NCBI GenBank assembly: GCA_023129355.1 | Contig: JAGMCC010000041.1 | Span: 1 to 9,205 of the forward strand | From: Dehalococcoidia bacterium | GTDB taxonomy: Bacteria; Chloroflexota; Dehalococcoidia; E44-bin15 | DNA length: 9,205 nucleotides | Direction: 5' to 3' | Shown here: one piece after another, positions 1-6,501 of the stretch | Numbering within the stretch: the first letter of the stretch is position 1 | Layout of the letters: each line of letters opens with the position of its first letter | Notes under the pieces: model-generated | The model's input: only the letters and a program-made list of their open reading frames with translations | Told to the model about the DNA's origin: nothing | Database searches by the model: none | Translations under genes and position numbers: made by a program

Positions 1-481
1 CAAGCTGCTCCTCCTGGTCGTCTATCACCGCAGCGAGTGCCTTCTCCACCTTGGCCCCATCATCAGGGCGCAATTTCCCCAGTTCGGCAAGCAGCGCAAA
101 CCTGCCCAGCGCCAGGGCGGCAGCAGCGCGAACCGATTCCTGGCGATCCTCCCTGAGCATGTTGATAAAAGTGTCGATAAGGGAGTGATTCTCATACTCC
201 CACAAGCCCTCGATAGCCCTTACCCGTACAATCTCATCCGGGTCACGAAGACAGGCATGGAAGATGTCATCGAAGTTCAGCTTAGGGTCCTCCTCAGCAA
301 GCTCCGCAAGCTGGCTTGCGATCTGCCTGCGCCTCTCAAAACCTATTTCAGCCCACGCCTCGAGAAACAGTGCCAGCTCCTCCTGGGATGTGGCTGAAAG
401 GTTGGCTAGCTTTGAGGAAACCAGAGGTTTACTCTCATCGCTAAGCTCAGCCAGGTTTTTGGCAAAAGAGTCTAAGGACAA
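1..481 (-). CDS. HEAT-repeat protein, C-terminus outside window
   Basis: The visible 160 residues form an almost wholly helical, acidic protein. Two HEAT/PBS-lyase-type repeats can be read: about residues 70-97 (DDIFHACLRDPDEIVRVRAI then EGL) and about 101-128 (LIDTFINMLRED, then SVRAAAALALGRF). The pattern of a helix, an Asp/Glu turn, then VR-x-x-A-x-x-x-L is typical of this superfamily, which makes protein-binding solenoids and has no catalytic signature. I chose the TTG at 479-481 because GGGAGG lies 5 nt upstream of it and no ATG fits. It starts 14 nt after the pmbA stop, so it is probably co-transcribed and coupled with pmbA. The function is unknown; a scaffolding role is only the usual guess for HEAT proteins. 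The gene is cut by the window edge, so its full length and further repeats cannot be judged. Confidence 0.8.
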   Translation of the reverse strand, partial: MSLDSFAKNLAELSDESKPLVSSKLANLSATSQEELALFLEAWAEIGFERRRQIASQLAELAEEDPKLNFDDIFHACLRDPDEIVRVRAIEGLWEYENHSLIDTFINMLREDRQESVRAAAALALGRFALLAELGKLRPDDGAKVEKALAAVIDDQEEQL

Positions 482-495
482 CGGTGCCTCCCTAT

Positions 496-1800
496 TTATC
501 CCTTGCTGGCCACCGCCAGGCTGGGTAGATAAAGGGGCGGGGTCTTGAGCGCACCGCCCACCCATTTCGCTTCGCTACCGATAGCCACCAGCCCTTTCAG
601 AACATCGTATATATTTCCCGAGACCATGGTATCCTTCACCCGCCCCACGATTTCTCCATTCTCCACCTTGTATCCCAGGAGGACGTTGCCGCTGAACTCG
701 CCCCCCAAAACATTCCCCTGCTCCGCCCCGATGAGCATCTCGATAACCAGCCCCTCCTTTATGTCTCGGATCATGTCCTCAAAGGGGGTGTCCCCCTCTT
801 CAATCACCAGGGCGCTCACCGACGGGGTGGGCATGCCACCCCGTGCCCTGCTGGCGCTGCCCGTGCTCTTGGCACCAGCAATGGCCGCAGTTTGCAGATC
901 ATAGAGGAAGCCAGCCACCACTCCCCTCGCGATAAGGGCTGTACTCTGGCTGGGCACCCCCTCATCGTCGCTGGGGCGGCTGGCGGGGCAATAGTTTATG
1001 GTCGCATCGTCCCACAAGGAGAGCCTTTCATCGAAGAGAAGCTCCCCTTGTTTTCCTACCAGTGGTGATGCCCCCTCCACCACAATCTTCCCGTTAACCG
1101 CGAGCGCCAGGGGTGTAAGCAGAGCGCTTCTTACCCCTTTAGGGGTCAAAATCACCGGAAATTTCCCTGTTGGTACTGAGGCGGGCCGCTTCGCCAACTC
1201 CAATTGCTCGATCACCGCGTCGGCCATTTCTCGAAACTCCCTTATCGGGTTACAGGAGCTGTCGCTCTCGCCGACGAAGAGCATGTCCGTATCTCGAATC
1301 AATGTCCCTTCGATACCGATGGTAAAGAAGCTCTTACGGTAGCTGGCCTCGCCGCCGCGGGAGTTCAGGATGTGCACCGTGCCCTCGCTCTTGGCCACCC
1401 CTGCCTCGCAGACCAGCTCCGGGGTGTGGCTTAGCACCCTGTCGATCAGCGCTTTGCCCATTTCGACCATATGCTCTATAGCTACTGACTCCACATCAGG
1501 GTCAAAGACCTCGATTTGAGGGTAGGCCTGCGCTGTGGGAAGGGCGAATTTTGCCTCGGCGCCGAACTGGGCGGTTTCCACCGCCATATCCACCAGCGCC
1601 TGAGGGTCATCGAGCCTGGTGGTGGTGGAGAAACCGATTTTTCCGTCCTTGATAATGCGCAGGGAGACAGAAGTAGACTCGCTGGTCTCCAGCATCTTCA
1701 GGCGGTTGGCTTCAAAGCCAACAGGGGTCTCCTTGGACGAGACCAGGAAGACCTCCGCCTCCTCAGCCACCTTTTTGGCTAGCTTCAGGATATTTTCCAA
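496..1800 (-). CDS. pmbA: PmbA/TldE subunit of TldD-TldE metalloprotease
   Basis: This 434-residue protein matches the PmbA/TldE (peptidase U62) family along its length. In E. coli the TldD-TldE heterodimer is a cytoplasmic zinc protease that trims unfolded peptides, matures microcin B17 and degrades CcdA. Family features seen here are the N-terminal alpha/beta part (ETPVGFEANRLKMLETSES, residues 24-42), the core segment DDEGVPSQSTALIARGVVAG (278-297) and the C-terminal GNIYDVLKGL (395-404). No HExxxH zinc motif occurs; the equivalent stretch near 227-237 reads LLTPLALAVNG, as expected for the non-catalytic partner. The start is TTG (1798-1800) with GGGGAGGG about 7 nt upstream. Its partner tldD is upstream on the same strand, but the TIR-like gene separates them. 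A promoter-like sequence lies just upstream. Length and motifs look intact. Confidence 0.93.
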   Translation of the reverse strand: MENILKLAKKVAEEAEVFLVSSKETPVGFEANRLKMLETSESTSVSLRIIKDGKIGFSTTTRLDDPQALVDMAVETAQFGAEAKFALPTAQAYPQIEVFDPDVESVAIEHMVEMGKALIDRVLSHTPELVCEAGVAKSEGTVHILNSRGGEASYRKSFFTIGIEGTLIRDTDMLFVGESDSSCNPIREFREMADAVIEQLELAKRPASVPTGKFPVILTPKGVRSALLTPLALAVNGKIVVEGASPLVGKQGELLFDERLSLWDDATINYCPASRPSDDEGVPSQSTALIARGVVAGFLYDLQTAAIAGAKSTGSASRARGGMPTPSVSALVIEEGDTPFEDMIRDIKEGLVIEMLIGAEQGNVLGGEFSGNVLLGYKVENGEIVGRVKDTMVSGNIYDVLKGLVAIGSEAKWVGGALKTPPLYLPSLAVASKG

Positions 1801-1803
1801 AAT

Positions 1804-1813
1804 TCACCCTCCC
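1804..1813. repeat. Direct repeat, left copy at insert boundary
   Basis: The plus strand reads TCACCCTCCC (GGGAGGGTGA on the coding minus strand). It is near-identical to TCACCTCCC at 3292-3300 and has the same orientation. The two copies bracket the AT-rich block carrying the TIR-like gene. Here the sequence serves as the pmbA ribosome binding site. It may be a target-site or recombination duplication, or simply two independent Shine-Dalgarno-like sequences. Confidence 0.35.
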
Positions 1814-1822
1814 CAAGCAGGG

Positions 1823-1851
1823 AAAATAAAAACTTTTACCACTCTTGGCAA
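1823..1851 (-). promoter_or_regulatory. Candidate promoter for pmbA
   Basis: On the minus strand TTGCCA (1846-1851, 5 of 6 to TTGACA) is followed after exactly 17 bp by TATTTT (1823-1828, 4 of 6 to TATAAT). Transcription would begin near 1816, about 15 nt before the TTG start of pmbA and just ahead of its ribosome binding site. This would let pmbA and the HEAT gene be expressed independently of tldD and the TIR-like gene. The evidence is consensus matching by eye in an AT-rich spacer, so chance is a real alternative. Confidence 0.4.
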
Positions 1852-1885
1852 TATGCCTTAAAGGTTTGGTAGTGAAAGAAGCCTT

Positions 1886-3181
1886 TTACCCGTTATTAGA
1901 TGCCATTCCAAGACCATGCCATTTTTGACTACTTGGTCGCCATAATACCCTAATCCTGCCTTGGAAATTTTGCTCTGTTATCCGGTAAGTCTCAAACCAC
2001 ATTGCATGATCTTCCTCTTCAATCAGAGTCATATCTTTCGGCGCTGACCACGGCGGCAGGTCGCTGAAAGACGCCGTATGTTGTGCGAAAGGTGATTTAC
2101 TAAACATAGGTTTCTTTCCTCTCTCAAAACGCAATTCTAAAACTAAGTTCCGTATTAATCCATGGCTTCCAATAACCTCCGCTTGATTATAAGCAGATTC
2201 ATTGATATCGCCTCTAGGGCCAGGCGGTTCTAATGCCTCTTCATTTGTTGCATAAGCCTTTGGAATTCCCCAAGCATACTGATATTGAATCGTATCTCCA
2301 TTCTTAAATTCTTGGGGATTACCATCTTTGTCAACAAAACCTGCATCGAAATAAATCTTCCCCTCTTTCTCTTCCTTTAACTCTATGCGCAACGGAGTCT
2401 CCATTTTTTTCTGATTACGATATCTAAATAGCCCTTGTAGGAAAGGCTTTTCTCGCCTCTCTTCTATTGATGAAGCAATCATCTCGGAAAAAGGTGGCAT
2501 GGTTATTCTGCTATGCCAAATTTCATGCTCAATTTGCCCTCCAAATTCGATATTAAATCTCTCGGAGTCGTGAATCACCATTTTATTGATGTTTTGGACA
2601 GTAACATTTCCGTTTCTGTATATGGTATATATCTTATATAATCGCTGTTGGCTATATGGCAATTGCAATAGCATCAGTTGAGATATTCTAGGACTGCCTG
2701 AAGTAATGAATTCGGGTATCTGTTTAAGGTAATCTATAAATTTAGATTTATCTTCTTCAAGCTTATCGCGCCTAAATGGTACTAGCTCTAAGCCTCCGAT
2801 AGTGATTAATGCTAAATCCTGCGGATCAATACCTTCCTCGTAGAATCCCGCAATTAGTTTGTTCGTATTGTAATAGAATCCAATAGCACAAGCACATTCG
2901 CAAAGTACAAATTGAGATGGAAACCACTTTTTTAGACTCTCGTCATACAATCTTTTTGTAAAAATTCCTATTACGCCACTACTATCAGCGATATCAGCTA
3001 GTATCTTATCCGAAATTGGGCCCGGAGCAGGCTTGGAACCGGTTAAGACTTCAAAGCTTAGCGGTCGTTTTTTCATCAAACGAATAAACCAGTTAGCCAC
3101 CTCAATGTCGCTCATGCCCTTTTCTGCTTGGGTGTCTTCTTCAAAAGAATGTGCAACAAATAGCTTGAGTTTCCGTGCCAT
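1886..3181 (-). CDS. TIR-like domain protein with unknown C-terminal domain
   Basis: The protein has 431 residues. Residues 4-75 look like a TIR-type flavodoxin-like fold: strand KLFVAHS (6-12), helix, strand FEVLTG (43-48), helix PISDKILADIADS (55-67), strand GVIGIFTKR (69-77). It continues with PSQFVLCECACAIG (88-101), which aligns by pattern with the nVxfElGxxxG segment of TIR-like proteins such as CBASS Cap12. E95 is therefore the best candidate for the catalytic glutamate of NAD-cleaving TIR domains. The C-terminal part (about 180-431) is mixed and beta-rich, with GDTIQYQYAWGIP (295-307) and a Trp-rich end (RVLWRPSSQKWHG, 411-423); I recognise no family. No signal peptide or membrane segment is seen, so it is probably cytoplasmic. 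The start is ATG with AGGGGTGA 7 nt upstream. It is much AT-richer than its neighbours (sampled lines 25-45% GC against about 57%) and separates tldD from pmbA, which suggests transfer. No nucleotidyltransferase, STING, Argonaute or other known partner gene is present. An immune effector or sensor is a plausible role; other nucleotide-binding roles are possible. Confidence 0.65.
   Translation of the reverse strand: MARKLKLFVAHSFEEDTQAEKGMSDIEVANWFIRLMKKRPLSFEVLTGSKPAPGPISDKILADIADSSGVIGIFTKRLYDESLKKWFPSQFVLCECACAIGFYYNTNKLIAGFYEEGIDPQDLALITIGGLELVPFRRDKLEEDKSKFIDYLKQIPEFITSGSPRISQLMLLQLPYSQQRLYKIYTIYRNGNVTVQNINKMVIHDSERFNIEFGGQIEHEIWHSRITMPPFSEMIASSIEERREKPFLQGLFRYRNQKKMETPLRIELKEEKEGKIYFDAGFVDKDGNPQEFKNGDTIQYQYAWGIPKAYATNEEALEPPGPRGDINESAYNQAEVIGSHGLIRNLVLELRFERGKKPMFSKSPFAQHTASFSDLPPWSAPKDMTLIEEEDHAMWFETYRITEQNFQGRIRVLWRPSSQKWHGLGMASNNG
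1896..1907. repeat. 12-bp inverted repeat, left arm
   Basis: TTAGATGCCATT on the plus strand is the exact reverse complement of AATGGCATCTAA at 3203-3214. This arm lies inside the last codons of the TIR-like gene (encoding MASN); the other lies just upstream of its ribosome binding site. The arms are about 1.3 kb apart and bracket that gene closely. No target-site duplication directly flanks the arms, and no transposase is present. Confidence 0.6.
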
Positions 3182-3202
3182 AACTCAATCACCCCTTTCT
3201 GA

Positions 3203-3214
3203 AATGGCATCTAA
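3203..3214. repeat. 12-bp inverted repeat, right arm
   Basis: AATGGCATCTAA is the partner of the arm at 1896-1907. It sits in the leader of the TIR-like gene, 22 nt before the start codon. Similarity beyond the 12 bp is patchy (A, C and G at scattered positions outward), so the arms are short. They could be terminal repeats of a small non-autonomous element, a pair of protein-binding sites, or a coincidence. Confidence 0.6.
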
Positions 3215-3227
3215 GAGCAGTATATAT

Positions 3228-3240
3228 AAACCCAGGGTTT
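3228..3240. promoter_or_regulatory. Palindrome upstream of TIR-like gene, possible operator
   Basis: AAACCCAGGGTTT is a perfect 6-bp inverted repeat around a single central base. It overlaps or adjoins an AT-rich stretch (TATATATA, 3220-3227) and lies between the candidate extended -10 box at 3265-3273 and the ATG at 3181. The symmetry and position fit a small repressor or activator site. The stem is too short, and lacks a following U-run, for a terminator. Confidence 0.3.
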
Positions 3241-3264
3241 GCCTAATCTGCTCTGGACTGTCAT

Positions 3265-3273
3265 ATTGTACCA
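3265..3273 (-). promoter_or_regulatory. Candidate extended -10 promoter for TIR-like gene
   Basis: The minus strand reads TGGTACAAT: an extended -10 TG motif followed by TACAAT (5 of 6 to TATAAT). A weak -35, GAGGCA, lies 17 bp upstream and overlaps the tldD stop. Transcription would start near 3258, giving a leader of about 75 nt that contains the palindrome and the right inverted-repeat arm. An alternative -10 is TATACT in the TATATATA stretch, but it has no recognisable -35. Read-through from tldD is also possible. Confidence 0.35.
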
Positions 3274-3291
3274 GCTGAAAAAGATACTGCC

Positions 3292-3300
3292 TCACCTCCC
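3292..3300. repeat. Direct repeat, right copy at insert boundary
   Basis: The plus strand reads TCACCTCCC, which is GGGAGGTGA on the coding strand: the last codons and the TGA stop of tldD. It closely matches 1804-1813. On the minus strand it looks like a strong Shine-Dalgarno sequence, but no start codon follows at a usable distance. This would fit a ribosome binding site that once served the next gene of the operon. Confidence 0.35.
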
Positions 3301-4695
3301 TCCCACCAGGCACTTCTGAATACGGATGTGGGGGCTGCCGTTGGAGACGGGGAGTGGGGATTGCGCCCCTTTGCCACAGCCGCCGCCCTGGTTCATCTCC
3401 AGGTCATTACCGATGGCATCGATGTTCTCCAGGGTGGTGAATACATTGCCGGTGAGCACTACCGGTCGCAGTAGCTCCTCCACCCTACCATTTCTTATCA
3501 TGTAGGCCTCGCCGGCGGAGAAGGTGAACATCTCCATTGAGGTCATCCCGCCATACCAGTTCTTCACATAGACCCCCTCCTTGATGTCAGCGATCATCTC
3601 CTCGAAGGAGACGTTCTGGGGCTCGATGAGGGTGTTGGTCATGCGAACAATAGGGGGGTGGCGATAATTTAGCGCTCGGGCATTCCCGGTGGGTTCTTCG
3701 CCCATCTTGGCTGCCGTTTGCCGAGAATGAAGCCGCCCTACCAGCACCCCCTCCTTAATAAGATAGGTCCTGGTGGCAGGCACGCCCTCATCGTCATATT
3801 TGTAGCTGCCCCGGAGCCCGGGGATAGCGGCGCCATCGACGATGTTGAGGTGCTTACCCCCGAACCTTCTGCCCAAAACCATGATATCCTTCAGGCGGTC
3901 GTTTTTATAGACGAAATCTGATTCGGAGAGGTGCCCGAAGGCCTCATGTGCGAAAACCCCGGCAAGTACCGGGTCCAGCACCACAGTATATTCCCCCCCC
4001 TTGAACTGGGGCGCGGAGAGCAGCGCTACGGCGCGCTGGGCCGCTTCCTTTACCTCTTGATGAAGCCCTTCTACAAAGCCAAAGTCGTCGCTTGAGCCCA
4101 TGCTGAGCGCTACCTGCTGCACATCGCCATCCTGCCGGGCGATAACCATCAGGCGCACGCTGAGGTCTACCTTCGTCTGCTTGATATAGCTGCCCTCCGA
4201 ATTGGCGAAGATGACCGATCTCCTGCTATCCCCATAGGCGATCACAGAGGTCTGAATCTTGGGAGTGTCCCAGATGATCTCGTTATACTCATCGAGGAGG
4301 CCTTTCTTTCGAGCCAGTGGGACGGCTCCTGGGTCCTTTTTTATCTTTGGCGCTACCACGTCCACCACTGGAGCCACCGGGCTAAGCTTGCTCTCCTCCC
4401 CTTTTTCGAACTCCCCTGCCCTTCCCCTCCCCACCAACCTGGCCTGCTTCACCGCCAGTGCCACCTTTTCCCGCAGTCCGCTCAGCTCATTGAAGCTGAC
4501 AAAGCCCCACCCTCCCTTCACCAGGGCGCGCGCATTCCCCCCCAGGCTGGTGCTGCGGCCAATATCCTCCAGTTCCCTACCCCGGTACTGGATGCGGCTC
4601 GCCTCCCTCTCCTCGATGCGAACCTCAATATAGTCGGAGTCCTGCCCCTTCAGGGCATCATGAATTTGCTGGCGTATCTCATCGATCCCTGCCAA
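3292..4695 (-). CDS. tldD: TldD zinc metalloprotease, catalytic subunit
   Basis: This 467-residue protein is the catalytic partner of PmbA/TldE. The zinc motif HEAFGH (HExxxH) is at residues 250-255, in the family context DPVLAGVFAHEAFGHLSESD. The third ligand is expected to be the cysteine of GGGCGKGAQ (C440), equivalent to the CGKxGQ motif of E. coli TldD. Other family landmarks are DDEGVPATRTYLIKEG (301-316), followed by LHSRQTAAKMGEEPTGNAR (322-340), and GNVFTTLENIDAIGNDLEM (416-434). All catalytic residues appear present, so it should be active in the cytoplasm as the TldD-TldE heterodimer. The start is TTG (4693-4695) with AGGGGGT 4 nt upstream. It is the first gene of the leftward unit and has a good sigma-70-like promoter 5' to it. 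Its usual neighbour pmbA is displaced by about 1.5 kb. Confidence 0.95.
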   Translation of the reverse strand: MAGIDEIRQQIHDALKGQDSDYIEVRIEEREASRIQYRGRELEDIGRSTSLGGNARALVKGGWGFVSFNELSGLREKVALAVKQARLVGRGRAGEFEKGEESKLSPVAPVVDVVAPKIKKDPGAVPLARKKGLLDEYNEIIWDTPKIQTSVIAYGDSRRSVIFANSEGSYIKQTKVDLSVRLMVIARQDGDVQQVALSMGSSDDFGFVEGLHQEVKEAAQRAVALLSAPQFKGGEYTVVLDPVLAGVFAHEAFGHLSESDFVYKNDRLKDIMVLGRRFGGKHLNIVDGAAIPGLRGSYKYDDEGVPATRTYLIKEGVLVGRLHSRQTAAKMGEEPTGNARALNYRHPPIVRMTNTLIEPQNVSFEEMIADIKEGVYVKNWYGGMTSMEMFTFSAGEAYMIRNGRVEELLRPVVLTGNVFTTLENIDAIGNDLEMNQGGGCGKGAQSPLPVSNGSPHIRIQKCLVGGR

Positions 4696-4723
4696 TAGTA
4701 CCCCCTATCGTAGTAGTAGATTC

Positions 4724-4753
4724 AGTTTACAGAGGGAGCAGGTCTATTGTCAA
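4724..4753 (-). promoter_or_regulatory. Promoter of tldD unit
   Basis: On the minus strand a perfect -35 box TTGACA (4748-4753) is followed after 18 bp by TAAACT (4724-4729, 4 of 6 to TATAAT). Transcription would begin near 4717, about 20 nt before the TTG start of tldD. It lies in the divergent intergenic region, back to back with the promoter for the antiporter. Confidence 0.6.
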
Positions 4754-4756
4754 TGA

Positions 4757-4786
4757 TTGGTCTGCATATTTATCCTGTGTTAGAAT
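4757..4786 (+). promoter_or_regulatory. Promoter of antiporter-argC unit
   Basis: TTGGTC (4757-4762, a weak -35) and TAGAAT (4781-4786, 5 of 6 to TATAAT) are separated by 18 bp. The -10 is preceded by TGT, making an extended -10 (TGTTAGAAT), which can compensate for the weak -35. Transcription would start near 4793, about 23 nt before the GTG start at 4816. Its -35 lies only 3 bp from the divergent -35 of tldD, so the two promoters probably compete for polymerase or share a regulator. Confidence 0.55.
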
Positions 4787-4815
4787 AGCTTAACCCGATT
4801 TACAGAGGAGAAAGG

Positions 4816-6501
4816 GTGGAAAATCTCGATCTGATTGTCCTGGTCATCGTTCTGGTTGCCGCCTTCATCGGGGGGATGATTGCCCGTCGCCTCGGGTTGC
4901 CGGTCATCCTGGGCTACCTTGTCGGCGGCATCGCTGTTGGTCCCTATGGATTCGGTTTGGTTGGTGATGTAGAGCAGATCAGAACCCTGGCGGAAATCGG
5001 GGTTGTTCTCCTCCTTTTCACCCTGGGTCTGGAGTTCTCCCTTAAAACGCTGAGGCAGATGGGCAAGGTTGCCATCGTGGGCGGCGGGGCTCAGATCCTC
5101 CTCACCACGGCGCTTGGGTTAGTGGTAGGTATATTGCTTCACTGGCCGCTGGAGGATGCGATCCTCTTTGGCTTTCTTATAGCCCTTTCCAGCACCATGA
5201 TCGTGCTCAAGCTCCTTATGGAGCGGGGTGAGCTGGACACCGCTCACGGTCGCGTCATGATTGGCATTCTGCTGGTGCAGGACCTGGCGGTGATACCGAT
5301 GATGGTGGTCCTACCTGTCATCGGAGAGCCAGGTTGGGCAGCGGAACTGGGCGAAGCAGCGCTTAAAGCAGTGCTTTTCTTGGGGGCGACGTTTGTTCTC
5401 GGGCTGTGGGTCCTGCCCCGGGTTATGAGGCGGGTAGCCGGGCTGCGCTCCCGGGAGCTTTTCCTGCTGGCAGTGTTTGGCCTATGCCTAGCAGTGGCCT
5501 TTGCCAGCGATTACTTCGGGATATCGCTGGCGTTGGGTGCTTTCGTAGCCGGGCTGTTGATAAGCGAGTCCGAGTATGCCCATCAGGCCCTCGCCGAGGT
5601 CATTCCACTGCGGGACATCTTTGCCACCCTCTTCTTTGTTTCCCTGGGCATGCTCATCGATCCGCGCTTCCTGGTGGATAATCTGGGGGCGGTTAGTGTC
5701 GTGGTGGTTGCGATTATCGGGGGTAAGTTCATCATCTGCTCCCTCATCCCCTGGCTCTTTGGCTATAGTGCCAAGACCACGCTCTACGTCGGTGCCGGGA
5801 TGTTTCAGATCGGGGAGTTCAGCTTCGTATTAGCCGCTGCTGCCCTGGGCACGGGGGTTATGTCCAAATACCTCTACGACTTGACCTTAACCAGCGCGGT
5901 CATTACTATATTACTAACGCCCTTCGCCCTGGGAGCGGTATCCGCACTCTATAGGAGGCTCAGCCAGGGGGAAAGGTTCGCCAGGGTTTTGGCCGGTCGC
6001 ACCGATCCCCAATTTGGCAGGGGTCTACAGCTTAGCAACCATGTAGTAATCTGCGGGCATGGTCTGGTGGGGCGAAATCTGGGGAGGGTTCTGGAGCGAA
6101 GGGGTTTTTCCCACCTGGTGATCGATATCGACCCCCGGGTCATAGATGCCCTGCGCGCCCTGGAGGTGCCCTGTATCTATGGCGATGCGAGCAACCCGGA
6201 GATACTCTCCCGGGCTTCCCTGGGCAAGGCAAAGGTGTTGGTGATCACCTTCCCCGACCCCATAGCTACAGAGCTGACGGTGAGGAACGCCTTGCGGATC
6301 AACCCCAAGCTGGATGTAGTGGCCCGGGTCCGCCTCGATGATGAGGCGGAGACGCTTCGCACCCTTGGCGTTGCCGAGTTGGTGCGCCCTGAGTTTGAAG
6401 CTGGTCTGGAGATCGTCCGCCACACCTTACATCGCTTTGGCCTAACCGGCCCTGAGATTCAGTATATTATCAACACCCTCAGGGAAGAGGGGCTGATCTA
6501 A
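4816..6501 (+). CDS. Kef-type cation:proton antiporter with TrkA-N domain
   Basis: This is a 561-residue CPA2-family membrane antiporter that should exchange K+ or Na+ for H+ across the cytoplasmic membrane. Residues 1-380 hold about 12 hydrophobic segments with CPA2 signatures: LGYLVGGIAVGP (32-43), LLLFTLGLEF (65-74), the ion-binding VQDLAVIP (154-161, D156), FVAGLLISES (243-252) and GGKF with K303. Residues 408-525 form a TrkA-N (RCK) Rossmann domain: HVVICGHGLVGRNLG (409-423) is the GxGxxG loop and VIDIDP (435-440) carries the acidic residues that contact the ribose of NAD(H). This domain normally gates the channel by nucleotide. No separate TrkA-C domain is evident after about 530. The start is GTG with GAGGAG 5 nt upstream. 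It is first in a tightly packed plus-strand unit. KefB, KefC and other CPA2 names cannot be separated by eye, so no symbol is given. Confidence 0.93.
   Translation: MENLDLIVLVIVLVAAFIGGMIARRLGLPVILGYLVGGIAVGPYGFGLVGDVEQIRTLAEIGVVLLLFTLGLEFSLKTLRQMGKVAIVGGGAQILLTTALGLVVGILLHWPLEDAILFGFLIALSSTMIVLKLLMERGELDTAHGRVMIGILLVQDLAVIPMMVVLPVIGEPGWAAELGEAALKAVLFLGATFVLGLWVLPRVMRRVAGLRSRELFLLAVFGLCLAVAFASDYFGISLALGAFVAGLLISESEYAHQALAEVIPLRDIFATLFFVSLGMLIDPRFLVDNLGAVSVVVVAIIGGKFIICSLIPWLFGYSAKTTLYVGAGMFQIGEFSFVLAAAALGTGVMSKYLYDLTLTSAVITILLTPFALGAVSALYRRLSQGERFARVLAGRTDPQFGRGLQLSNHVVICGHGLVGRNLGRVLERRGFSHLVIDIDPRVIDALRALEVPCIYGDASNPEILSRASLGKAKVLVITFPDPIATELTVRNALRINPKLDVVARVRLDDEAETLRTLGVAELVRPEFEAGLEIVRHTLHRFGLTGPEIQYIINTLREEGLI

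Noticed and set aside
545..1342. Plus-strand open frames opposite pmbA
   Set aside because: The translations are Ser/Pro-rich with no domain and lie opposite a full-length conserved gene.
1847..1857. GGCAATATGCC hairpin as a terminator after the TIR-like gene
   Set aside because: The stem is only 4 bp and is not directly followed by a U-run on the minus strand; it overlaps the candidate pmbA -35 box.
1886..3181. A CBASS or TIR-STING system
   Set aside because: No nucleotidyltransferase gene and no STING-like domain can be recognised; only the TIR-like segment resembles those effectors.
1801..3291. A complete transposon or insertion sequence
   Set aside because: No transposase or integrase is encoded, and no clear target-site duplication flanks the 12-bp inverted repeats.
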